From assembly GCA_038065915.1 (NCBI GenBank), contig JBBTPZ010000003.1:1-64000 (forward strand): a stretch of DNA of 64,000 bases, given 5' to 3'. Origin of the DNA: VMGX01 sp038065915 (lineage in GTDB: Bacteria > Patescibacteriota > Minisyncoccia > Phycocordibacterales > 21-14-all-36-13). Under the pieces are notes generated by a model. That model made no database searches, was not told the DNA's origin, and saw only the letters and a list, made by a program, of their open reading frames with translations. A program made the position numbers and the translations under genes. Shown here piece after piece: positions 8,063 to 15,746 of this stretch; the stretch's first letter is position 1, and every line of letters begins with the position of its first letter.

Positions 8063-8100
8063 AAAAACACCCGCGCGGAAACGCGCGGGTGTTTTTTTTA
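8063..8100 (+). terminator. Terminator of cold-shock gene
   Basis: AAACACCCGCGCG and its complement form a GC-rich stem followed by seven T. It is the strongest intrinsic terminator in the region. Confidence 0.95.
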
Positions 8101-8181
8101 TTTAAACAATTTCATTTGCACTTACCACACTTTTTCAGCGACCGCTGAAAAAGTATGTAATTTTTGTTTTTTTGTTTTTTT

Positions 8182-8238
8182 GTTTTCTTGTTTTCTTGTT
8201 TTCTTGTTTTCTTGTTTTCTTGTTTTCTTGTTTTCTTG
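8182..8238. repeat. TTTTCTTG octamer tandem repeat
   Basis: About seven perfect copies of an 8-base unit, preceded by looser T-rich repeats, lie directly after the truB stop codon. A shorter related tract precedes ftsA at 31222-31258. Such tracts change length by slippage. Confidence 0.9.
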
Positions 8239-8240
8239 CT

Positions 8241-8912
8241 TTATTGATTTTTTATCTCTTCTGCATCTTCTATTCTAAAGTCCCCAATTTTAATTCTTCG
8301 GAGACCAGATAGGGATGCGGGATATCCCAAACGCTTACCAAATTCTTCTGCAATTGAACGAATATATGTTCCGCTTGATACATTTATTTCAACTTTTATA
8401 TTCTTACTCTCAGCGGTTTCACCGCTGGGAGTATTTTTATTGTCAGAAATATCAATTAATTTTATATCTAAAATTTCCATATTTTTCGTGGGCAATTCAA
8501 TTTCTCTTCCCTTTCTTGCATATTCGTACAGAGGTTTTCCCTTGATTTTAATTGCCGAATAAATTGGAACTTGCAATCTTAATTTTCCTCTCATTCCTTT
8601 TAAAACTTTTTCAATTTCTTTTTTGTCTAAATTTTTTACTTCTTTCTTTTCAATAATTTTTCCTTCTCTATCCCCCGTTTCCGTACTAATGCCAAGTAAA
8701 ATATCAGCGATATATATTTTAGAAAGTTTTAAATATTCATTTAATTTTTTTGTTCCATCTCCAACACCAATAATCATCAGACCAGACGCCAATGGATCCA
8801 ATGTCCCAGCATGCCCCATTTTTTTAATTCCTAATTTTCGTCTCAAAATTCTTATTACATCAAAAGATGTAATTCCTGTGGGTTTGTCTATTAAAATTAT
8901 TTCATTTTTCAT
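8241..8912 (-). CDS. truB: tRNA pseudouridine(55) synthase TruB
   Basis: A 223-aa enzyme that makes pseudouridine at position 55 in the tRNA T-loop. It carries GHAGTLDPLASG with the catalytic Asp, the VPIYSAIKIKGKPLYEYAR region and SGTYIRSIAEE. I start it at MKNEIILIDKP rather than 14 codons upstream, because the family begins there. Residues about 161-168 (TPSGETAE) come from a palindrome (AGCGGT/ACCGCT) at 8410-8430 that looks inserted in frame. A TruB paralog lies immediately upstream. Confidence 0.94.
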   Translation of the reverse strand: MKNEIILIDKPTGITSFDVIRILRRKLGIKKMGHAGTLDPLASGLMIIGVGDGTKKLNEYLKLSKIYIADILLGISTETGDREGKIIEKKEVKNLDKKEIEKVLKGMRGKLRLQVPIYSAIKIKGKPLYEYARKGREIELPTKNMEILDIKLIDISDNKNTPSGETAESKNIKVEINVSSGTYIRSIAEEFGKRLGYPASLSGLRRIKIGDFRIEDAEEIKNQ

Positions 8913-8969
8913 AATTTTTACTAAAATTTTTAAATTATGGATGAAAAAGTTCATTTAGAACTTTTTCAT

Positions 8970-9749
8970 TTATTTTATACTATTTTTAATTAAGTAATTT
9001 CCAACTTTCGTTCTTTTAATATTTAAAGTGATTGCACCACATTCAAAATCTTCTCCGATTTCATCAACAATACTTCTCACATATGTTCCACTTGAACATC
9101 TAATTTTTGCTTTAAATTTTAAAAATTCTTTTTCATCATATAAATTAAAAATTTCTTTCCATCTTTTAATTGTTTCTTTTTGTCTAAAATCTCCTTTTAC
9201 TAAATTTATTTTATCTAATATACCTTCTTCTAAATCCCCAGGTTTTATTTTTTTAAATTCTAAAACTTCCGTTTTATAAATTTCTATATCCTTTTCCGGC
9301 CATCCCTCTATGTCTATTAACTTGGAAGCTGAGCTTCCAAGTGAAGCTCTTGCTATTTCAAAGAGAGGTTTTCCATTTATTGTTTTTGATGAAAATATTG
9401 GATATTTTTGTTTTCTTTTTCCTACAAATTTGAACAATTCCTCACTAACAACATTCTCGTTAATTTCCACATTATTAACAAACTCAGTCAATCCAAGTAT
9501 ATCGTGTGTGTCACTTTTTATGCCCAAAAGCGCCTCAAATTCGTATTCTTTATCCATATTCAAGTATTTCTCTCTGTTCTTATTTTCTTCTTCAACAACT
9601 ATCAAAAGAACCCCTTCGGCCATCGGGTCGAGGCGACCAACATAGCTCATTTTTTCATTGCTGTACTCCGGGTTTTTGATTCTAAACCTATCCAATCTTT
9701 CAAGCGGTGTTTCACCAATTTCTTTATATAAGTTCAATATTTTTTTCAT
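8970..9749 (-). CDS. Second TruB-like pseudouridine synthase
   Basis: A 259-aa paralog of the neighbouring TruB with the catalytic motif YVGRLDPMAEGVL and the conserved CSSGTYVRSI. It is otherwise divergent, with extra charged sequence at about residues 140-200. Activity looks intact; the target may differ from U55 or overlap with it. Residues ASLGSSASKL, around 137-144, are encoded by the LEAELPSK palindrome (9321-9342) in a different frame from that used in TsaD and ValRS. Its ATG is the last part of a start-codon repeat element. Confidence 0.85.
   Translation of the reverse strand: MKKILNLYKEIGETPLERLDRFRIKNPEYSNEKMSYVGRLDPMAEGVLLIVVEEENKNREKYLNMDKEYEFEALLGIKSDTHDILGLTEFVNNVEINENVVSEELFKFVGKRKQKYPIFSSKTINGKPLFEIARASLGSSASKLIDIEGWPEKDIEIYKTEVLEFKKIKPGDLEEGILDKINLVKGDFRQKETIKRWKEIFNLYDEKEFLKFKAKIRCSSGTYVRSIVDEIGEDFECGAITLNIKRTKVGNYLIKNSIK
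9321..9342. repeat. GGAAGCTGAGCTTCC palindrome inside truB paralog
   Basis: A 22-bp palindrome with arms CTTGGAAGCT/AGCTTCCAAG, in frame within the coding sequence. Other copies are at 14131-14153 (intergenic), 35962-35984 (tsaD) and 40580-40602 (valS), with a variant at 26843-26865 (terminator). Confidence 0.9.
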
Positions 9750-10173
9750 CCTGTAGTGAAAAATGACATCACTCTTAAAGAGTATTATTATTTTTATTAT
9801 TAATTCTGATAAATTCTTTTTTCATTTTATTATCTGTTTTATAAATCCAGTTTCTTTAATGTCATTTTCTACTACGGGATTCATCCTGTAGTGAAAAATG
9901 GCATCGCTCTAAAAGAGCACGGCTATTTTTGTTGTTAATTTTGATAAAGTTTTACTTGTCCCGTAGCGAGCTTTGCTCTGCTACTGGGATTTCTTAGTTT
10001 TCTCATTTTTAATATTTAATATTTATGCCATTTTCTACTACGGGATTCATCCTGTAGTGAAAAATGGCATCGCTTTAACTTTAAAATCTCTAAACGAGAT
10101 TTTAAAGAGCTGTGTTAATTTTTAATTCTTTTTAAATTTTCCCCGTAATGCCATTTTCTACTACGGGATTCAT
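9747..10173 (-). repeat. Three tandem start-codon palindromic elements
   Basis: Three copies of a unit of about 140 bp lie head to tail upstream of the truB paralog. Read on the minus strand, each begins ATGAATCCCGTAGTAG and ends CACTACAGGATG, with ATGGCAT / ATGCCAT-type inner arms that make each unit a large imperfect palindrome. The last unit supplies the gene's ATG. A minimal palindrome (GTAGCGAGC/GCTCTGCTAC) is nested at 9959-9990. Short ORFs starting MNPVVEN occur in the copies, for example 9822-9884. Confidence 0.8.
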
Positions 10174-10436
10174 ATTCACCCAGTTAAATAAAATTTGAAC
10201 ATTTTCAAATTTTAATTTTAAATTTTAACTACTAATATGCTCGTTCTCTATATTAATCAATATTATATGTAATATTCTAGAAAATCTACTCCGTCTAAAG
10301 TTATTTACCCTGTTAATCCTGCCTGCCTGCGGTAGGTAGGCAAAACAGGTTCGCCTTCGGCGGAAATTTAACAGGGTAAATTTATAACACTTGAAGAGAA
10401 TATTGTATATTGGCACTATTTTGCTACTATTATTAT
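10174..10436. other. Intergenic region with nested palindrome and hisS promoter
   Basis: TTTACCCTGTTAA (10304-10316) pairs with 10368-10380; inside lie CCTGCCTGCGG/TAGGTAGG and TTCGCCTTCGGCGGAA palindromes, so one repeat appears inserted in another. An extended -10 (TGCTACTAT, 10422-10430) ends 6 bases before the hisS ATG. Confidence 0.6.
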
Positions 10437-11762
10437 ATGGAAAATAATGGCCTAGAAGAAGAATTAAATAAAATAAATAGAGAACCGTATAAAGGTGTTA
10501 GGGATTTTTATCCCGAAGATATGTTCGTCCAAAACTTTATATTTGATGTAATGAGAAAAACAGTTATAAGTTTTGGGTATATTGAATATAACGCATCAAT
10601 TTTAGAGCCCACAAGTTTGTATAAAGCAAAATCAGGAGAAGAACTTGTTGAAGAACAAACATATACTTTTACGGACAGAGGCGGACGCGAAGTAACACTT
10701 CGTCCCGAAATGACACCAACGGTCGCAAGAATGGTTGCAAAAAGAAAAAGAGAGCTCACTTTCCCGTTGAGATGGTTTTCTATACCTAATATGTTCAGAT
10801 ATGAAAGACCCCAAAAGGGTCGTCTGCGAGAACACTGGCAACTTAATGCTGATTTATTCGGTGTTAAATCCATTGACGCAGATGTTGAAATAATTTCATT
10901 GGCATATACACTGATGAAAAAATTTGGCGCGAAAGATAACAATTTTGAAATAAAAGTAAACAGTAGAAAAATAATAAATTCCATTTTGAAAGATTTCTTA
11001 AAATTACAAGACGAGGAAGGAAATCGTTTAATGAAACTTGTTGATAAAAGAGAAAAAATAAAACAAGAAGAATTCAATGCTGAACTCTCAATAATGTTGG
11101 GAAACAAAAGTGATATTTTTTCAAAAATGCTAAAAACAAAAAACTTGCTTGATTTTACATCTATACTTCCAAAAGAAATTTCAGAAAGCGAGGGCGTAAA
11201 AGATATTCAAAATCTCATAAATAAACTTAATGAAATTGGGATAAAAAATGTTGTATTTTCGCCAGACATGGTGAGGGGTTTTGATTATTACACCGGTATA
11301 GTATTTGAAATATACGATAAAAACCCAGAAAACAGTCGCTCATTATTTGGTGGTGGCAGATATGATGATTTATTAGATATATTTGGAGAAGAGAAAGTTC
11401 CAGCTGTTGGTTTTGGTATGGGAGATGTAACAATAAAGGACTTCTTAAATACATATAATTTAGTTCCAAAATATAATTCAAGTGTTGATTTATATATTTG
11501 CACACTTTCAAATGAATATATCTCAACGGCAAATAAAATTGCTTTTGAATTGAGAAATAAAAATATAAATGTTGAAGTAAATCTAACGGATAAAAAAATT
11601 CCTGACCAAGTAAAAATCGCCAGCAAAAAAACTGCTTCTTTCATAATATGCATTGGCGAAAACGAAGCAAAGACAGAAAAATATAAAATTAAAAATATGG
11701 AAACGGGAGAGGAAAAAGAAATGGGGCTTGATAAAATCTTTGATTTCATCAAGAGTTTCTAG
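10437..11762 (+). CDS. hisS: Histidyl-tRNA synthetase
   Basis: A 441-aa class II synthetase that charges tRNA-His. Motif 1 lies near GVRDFYPED, motif 2 is FRYERPQKGRLREHWQLN, and motif 3 lies in SLFGGGRYDDLL. The HisRS signature is RGFDYYTGIVFEIY. The C-terminal anticodon-binding domain starts near residue 345. I start at MENNGLEE, where a -10 box lies 6 bases upstream and suggests a leaderless mRNA, rather than 9 codons earlier. A second, catalytically odd HisRS-like gene is at 29332. Confidence 0.96.
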   Translation: MENNGLEEELNKINREPYKGVRDFYPEDMFVQNFIFDVMRKTVISFGYIEYNASILEPTSLYKAKSGEELVEEQTYTFTDRGGREVTLRPEMTPTVARMVAKRKRELTFPLRWFSIPNMFRYERPQKGRLREHWQLNADLFGVKSIDADVEIISLAYTLMKKFGAKDNNFEIKVNSRKIINSILKDFLKLQDEEGNRLMKLVDKREKIKQEEFNAELSIMLGNKSDIFSKMLKTKNLLDFTSILPKEISESEGVKDIQNLINKLNEIGIKNVVFSPDMVRGFDYYTGIVFEIYDKNPENSRSLFGGGRYDDLLDIFGEEKVPAVGFGMGDVTIKDFLNTYNLVPKYNSSVDLYICTLSNEYISTANKIAFELRNKNINVEVNLTDKKIPDQVKIASKKTASFIICIGENEAKTEKYKIKNMETGEEKEMGLDKIFDFIKSF

Positions 11763-11837
11763 GTTCTAGTTTCTAGTTTTTAAATAAAATAATAAATTTT
11801 TAATTTTGATTTTGTGTTTTTATGATTTAGTGATTTT

Positions 11838-12413
11838 ATGAAAAAGATTTTTTTTGATATAGAGACAAAAAATACATTTGAGGATGTGGGTGAAAGAAAC
11901 CCCGTTCTTTTAGATATATCTCTCGTTGGTATATATGATTCTGAAAATGAAAAGTTTGATTCTTTTCTTGAAGACGAGCTAGACAGATTGTGGCCAATTT
12001 TAGAAAAAGCTGATTCCATAATTGGATTTAATTCCGACCATTTTGATATTCCTCTTTTAAATAAATATTACTCCGGGGACCTAACTAAAATAAAAAGCGT
12101 GGACATAATGAAAGATATTAAAAAATCTCTCGGGAGAAGAATCGGTCTAGATGCTGTCGCGAAGGCAACCTTAGGAATTGGAAAAACCGGACATGGTATG
12201 GATGCGATTGAGTGGTGGAAAAAAGGAGAAATAGATAAAATAAGACAATATTGTTTGGATGATGTTAGTATAACAAAAGATGTTTATGATTTTGCTTTTC
12301 AAAATGGACATTTAAAATATTTTGACGGATTTAAAATAAGAGAAGTCCTTATTGATACAACGGAGTGGGAGAAAAAAGAAAGTTCTGGAATAACTCAAAC
12401 TTTGGGATTCTAA
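11838..12413 (+). CDS. RNase H-like 3'-5' exonuclease (YprB type)
   Basis: A 191-aa single-domain DnaQ/RNase H-fold nuclease. The acidic metal-binding residues are in FFDIETKN (motif I), IIGFNSDHFDIPLL (motif II) and YCLDDVSITKDVYDF (motif III). This pattern matches the YprB/RNase_H_2 group of predicted 3'-5' exonucleases. The substrate, DNA or RNA, is not known. It lies 75 bases after hisS with no terminator visible between, so cotranscription is possible. Confidence 0.85.
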   Translation: MKKIFFDIETKNTFEDVGERNPVLLDISLVGIYDSENEKFDSFLEDELDRLWPILEKADSIIGFNSDHFDIPLLNKYYSGDLTKIKSVDIMKDIKKSLGRRIGLDAVAKATLGIGKTGHGMDAIEWWKKGEIDKIRQYCLDDVSITKDVYDFAFQNGHLKYFDGFKIREVLIDTTEWEKKESSGITQTLGF

Positions 12414-12434
12414 TGCAATTGATAAGTGATATTT

Positions 12435-13157
12435 TCATATAATAAGATTTAATAACTCTTCCCTTCCCTTTTTTGTTTTAGCAGAAAATAAAATTATGTT
12501 TTTTATACATTTATAATTTTTTAAATCATCTTTTATTTTTTTAATATTCTTTACAAATTCACTTTGCGAAAGTTTATCCGATTTGTTGGCGATGACTATG
12601 ACATTATGATTTTCATTTTCTAAAATTTCCAACATTTCTTTATCAATCGCAGTAATACCAATTCTCGAATCAATAATAAAAACAACATGAGAAGGTTTTA
12701 CTCCAGATTCAGAAAAATACCATATTATTCTCTTTCGTAACTTGTCTGCTATTTTGGGAGGCATTTTTACATAACCATATCCGGGCAAGTCAACAAAATA
12801 AATCCCATTAGAACTCACGGGCGTTTTACGCCCTACTTCTAACGGGGCAAGCTCATCACCAAAACCCATAGATATAATATTCTTTTTGTTCTTATTGGAA
12901 CTAGCAAAATTAATCAAGAAAAAATTAATCTCTCTCGTTTTCCCCGGCAAAGAACTTGATTTTGCAAGATTCTTTTTATTAACAAGAGTATTTATTACAC
13001 TAGATTTTCCAACGTTTGACCTACCTATAAATGCAATCTGTTTTTTTGTATCAAATAAAATCTTATCTTCGCCTATAAGACCGCGTATAAACGCAGAAGA
13101 AATTATTTTTATTACCTGCCCCGAACTTTGTCGAGGGGTTTTGTTTTTGATTTCCAT
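12435..13157 (-). CDS. engB: Ribosome biogenesis GTPase EngB/YsxC
   Basis: A 240-aa TrmE/EngA/EngB-type GTPase needed for 50S assembly. G1 is GRSNVGKSSVIN, G2 GKTREINFF, G3 DLPGYGYVKMP and G4 ANKSDKL. The start is MEIKNK, preceded by TATAAT 9 bases upstream; a longer frame would run into the divergent promoter. Residues 7-14 (PRQSSGQV) and about 103-123 (ELAPLEVGRKTPVSS) interrupt the family pattern and are encoded by palindromes near 13115-13140 and 12815-12845. It is longer than usual for that reason. Confidence 0.93.
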   Translation of the reverse strand: MEIKNKTPRQSSGQVIKIISSAFIRGLIGEDKILFDTKKQIAFIGRSNVGKSSVINTLVNKKNLAKSSSLPGKTREINFFLINFASSNKNKKNIISMGFGDELAPLEVGRKTPVSSNGIYFVDLPGYGYVKMPPKIADKLRKRIIWYFSESGVKPSHVVFIIDSRIGITAIDKEMLEILENENHNVIVIANKSDKLSQSEFVKNIKKIKDDLKNYKCIKNIILFSAKTKKGREELLNLII

Positions 13158-13207
13158 ATATGTTATATTATATTCCAATATTAACAGAAAATGAATAATT
13201 ATAAAAT

Positions 13208-13972
13208 ATGGAACAATCAAAAAACGGAACATACCTAATAGCTGGAGCTATTATTTTAGCCGGATTATTAATTGGTTTCGGAGTATATTTTGGAAATAGT
13301 GGTAGTACAAGCACTGATACTGCAACAACTCAAAATGGAACTGCATCTGAAATAAAATTAAACCCAATAACAAAAGATGACCACATTTTAGGAAACCCAA
13401 ACGCTGATGTCGTTGTTGTAGAATTTTCAGACACGGAGTGTCCATTTTGTAAGACATTTCATTCTACTATGAATAAAATTGTTACTGACTATGGTAAAAG
13501 TGGTCGTATAGCATGGGTTTATAGACATTTTCCTCTCACAACGTTACATTCAAAAGCTGTAGAAGAAGCAAATGCAACTGAATGCGCTGGTAGTTTAGGA
13601 GGAGAAACTGCATTTTGGAGTTATATAAATAAAATTTATGAAATAACACCATCTAATAATGGACTGGATTTAGCAAAACTTCCTGAAATCGCAATTGAAA
13701 TTGGTTTGGACAAGAAGGCCTTTGAAGAATGTCAGACGAGTCAAAAATTTGTAAATAAAATTAAGTCCAACTTTGACGATGCGATTGCTTCCGGAGGAAA
13801 TGGAACTCCTCATAATGTTTTAGTAACAAAAAATGGTGAAATGTTTCAATTAGATGGAGCTTTGCCTTACGAAATGATGAAGTTAGTAATCGATACTGTT
13901 CTAAAAGGAATAGACGAAAAACAAAGTTTTGAGACAACAAGTAATGCTATAAAATTGATTATAGGTAATTAA
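13208..13972 (+). CDS. Membrane-anchored DsbA-like disulfide oxidoreductase
   Basis: A 254-aa protein with an N-terminal transmembrane anchor (residues 9-28), a Ser/Thr-rich linker and a DsbA-type thioredoxin fold. The active site is CPFC in DTECPFCKTFH and the cis-Pro loop is GTPHN. It is predicted to form or isomerise disulfides on the outer face of the membrane, like BdbD-type proteins. No DsbB-like partner lies nearby. It is divergent from engB, with 50 bases of shared AT-rich promoter region. Confidence 0.9.
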   Translation: MEQSKNGTYLIAGAIILAGLLIGFGVYFGNSGSTSTDTATTQNGTASEIKLNPITKDDHILGNPNADVVVVEFSDTECPFCKTFHSTMNKIVTDYGKSGRIAWVYRHFPLTTLHSKAVEEANATECAGSLGGETAFWSYINKIYEITPSNNGLDLAKLPEIAIEIGLDKKAFEECQTSQKFVNKIKSNFDDAIASGGNGTPHNVLVTKNGEMFQLDGALPYEMMKLVIDTVLKGIDEKQSFETTSNAIKLIIGN

Positions 13973-14235
13973 AAAGCTCTGACTTTAAAAGCTCTTAATG
14001 AGCTTTTAAAGAATCGTGTTAGGATTTAATTCATATTTCTGAGCTTTTTAATCCATAATGTTTTTAAAAAAATCCCGCAATAATCTCATATAACAAACAT
14101 GGCTTAATTAAGCCGTGTTTGTCCACTTTTACTTGGAAGCTGAGCTTCCAAGTAAAAACATTGTGAATTCAAAACCTCTCCCGGAGATAAATAAAAAAAA
14201 TTGTGAATGAAAAAGCAATTTTGATTGCTTTTTCA
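13973..14235. other. Intergenic palindromes between dsbA-like gene and rpoD
   Basis: Terminator-like AAAAGCTC/GAGCTTTT at 13987-14010, ACATGGCTTAATTAAGCC at 14098-14115, the LEAELPSK palindrome at 14131-14153, and the rpoD terminator GAAAAAGCAATT at 14207-14234. No gene is seen. Confidence 0.65.
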
Positions 14236-15504
14236 TTAATAGTTTTTCAATCTTTCCGCTTTTTCGTGTTGTCTAATTTTTTCGTGCGCCTTTGCTTCAA
14301 TTTGTCTAATTCTTTCGCGAGTAACGCCAAATTCTTTTCCAACTTCCTCAAGTGTGTGATTTATTCCATCTTTAAGCCCACATCTCATTTCAAGAATTTT
14401 TTGTTCCTTTGGTGTTAAATCATTGAGAATTTCTTTTACTTGGTCAGACAAAATTCTTCTTGATGCTTCCTTGTCCGGTGAATCAATTTTATCGTCAGGA
14501 ATAAAATCACCGAGAGTTGACCTGCTGTCATCGTCCCCGGCGGGCGTTTCCAAAGACACTGTGCTCTGATTTATTTTTTCTATATTGTGAATTTTGTCAA
14601 CATCAATATTCATTTCTATCGCGATTTCCTCCGGCATTGGGTCCCTACCCAAACTTTGGGTCAGCTGTCTCACAAATCTTTTGTATTTAGCTATGGTCTC
14701 AACCATGTGAACAGGAATACGAATTGTTCTCGATTGGTCTGCTATTGCTCTTGTGATTGCCTGTCTTATCCACCAAGTTGCATAAGTAGAAAACTTAAAA
14801 CCTCTCGTTCTATCAAATTTATCAACTGCCTTAAACAAACCCAGATTGCCTTCTTGAATTAAATCCAACAAAGAAAGTGTAGAACTTTTAGAAGCATATT
14901 TTTTTGCTATAGAAACAACTAACCTGAGGTTTGCTCTAGCAAGTATATTTTTTGCTTCTTCATCTCCTGCCTCTATTCTTTTTGCGAGTTCTTTTTCTTT
15001 TTCTGCATTTATTAATTCATATTTACCAATTTCTTTTAAATACATCTGGATTGAGTCGTATGTAGATTCACTGGCATAAATATCTTTTTCTATTGAACCT
15101 TCTATATCAAGCATTCCACCACCTTCCAAAATATCAACATTGGCATCAGAAAAAACATCATATAATTCTTCTAGCAAAAGAATGTCTCTTTCTATTCTTG
15201 GAAATTCCTTTAGAATTTCTCCATACGTTACAAATCCTCTTTCTTTTCCTGTCTTCACAAGTTTTTCCATTTTCAAAACTTTCTTTCCCTCTTCTTTTTT
15301 TAAACTTCCGCTTAATTTCTTCTCCATTAGAGTCATCTTATTTTTTTTGATTATCTTTAGTGGCGTTTTTTTGATCTCTGGTTTTTTTGTTTTTTTATTT
15401 TTTAAAACACGACTAAAAGAAGATTGTTTTTTAACAATCTTTTTGATTGTTTTATTTTTCTTCACAACTTTTTTAATTATTTTTTGCGGTTTTTTATTTT
15501 TCAT
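14236..15504 (-). CDS. rpoD: Primary sigma factor RpoD (sigma-70)
   Basis: A 422-aa principal sigma factor. A long Lys-rich N-terminal segment precedes a short region 1.2, then region 2 (NLRLVVSIAKKYA, FSTYATWWIRQAITRAI), region 3 and region 4 (RERIRQIEAKAHEKIR). It directs RNA polymerase to TTGACA/TATAAT promoters, which are indeed visible in this window. I start at MKNKKPQK; the frame extends 27 codons upstream but only through a repeat element that reads PSSRAKLATEQ. It is downstream of dnaG, as in the classical macromolecular synthesis operon. Confidence 0.95.
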   Translation of the reverse strand: MKNKKPQKIIKKVVKKNKTIKKIVKKQSSFSRVLKNKKTKKPEIKKTPLKIIKKNKMTLMEKKLSGSLKKEEGKKVLKMEKLVKTGKERGFVTYGEILKEFPRIERDILLLEELYDVFSDANVDILEGGGMLDIEGSIEKDIYASESTYDSIQMYLKEIGKYELINAEKEKELAKRIEAGDEEAKNILARANLRLVVSIAKKYASKSSTLSLLDLIQEGNLGLFKAVDKFDRTRGFKFSTYATWWIRQAITRAIADQSRTIRIPVHMVETIAKYKRFVRQLTQSLGRDPMPEEIAIEMNIDVDKIHNIEKINQSTVSLETPAGDDDSRSTLGDFIPDDKIDSPDKEASRRILSDQVKEILNDLTPKEQKILEMRCGLKDGINHTLEEVGKEFGVTRERIRQIEAKAHEKIRQHEKAERLKNY

Positions 15505-15680
15505 CCTGTAGTGAAATTTCAAATTGTTTTCTTGCTCCGTAGCGAGCTTCGCTCTGCTACTGGGGTTATTAATTTTTAAAAACAATTCAAAACTCTGTCG
15601 TTAAATTAACTATATATTATTCTAGAACCTAATCCCGAGAAAAACAAATTAATGATTTGAAATTCTACTACGGGATTCAT
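15502..15680 (-). repeat. Start-codon palindromic element before rpoD
   Basis: On the minus strand the element runs from ATGAATCCCGTAGTAGAATTTC to GAAATTTCACTACAGGATG, with inner arms AAATCATTAATTTG / CAAATTG, and supplies the rpoD ATG. A minimal GTAGCGAGC palindrome is nested at 15537-15565. It is a sequence variant of the elements at 9747, 46593 and 54455. Confidence 0.8.
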
Positions 15681-15690
15681 TTTTTACTTG

Positions 15691-15720
15691 TCCCGTAGTG
15701 AGCTTTGCTCTACTACTGGG
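15691..15720. repeat. Minimal CCCGTAGTGAGC palindrome
   Basis: A 29-30-bp palindrome with arms GTAGTGAGC and GCTCTACTAC. Other copies are at 9959, 15537, 16194 (inside dnaG), 33931 (inverted) and 46829. Confidence 0.85.
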
Positions 15721-15746
15721 ATTTTTTATTGAAATACGATCTATTA

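Noticed and set aside
10225..10416. 63-codon minus-strand ORF upstream of hisS
   Set aside because: It consists of nested palindromes and lies over the hisS promoter.
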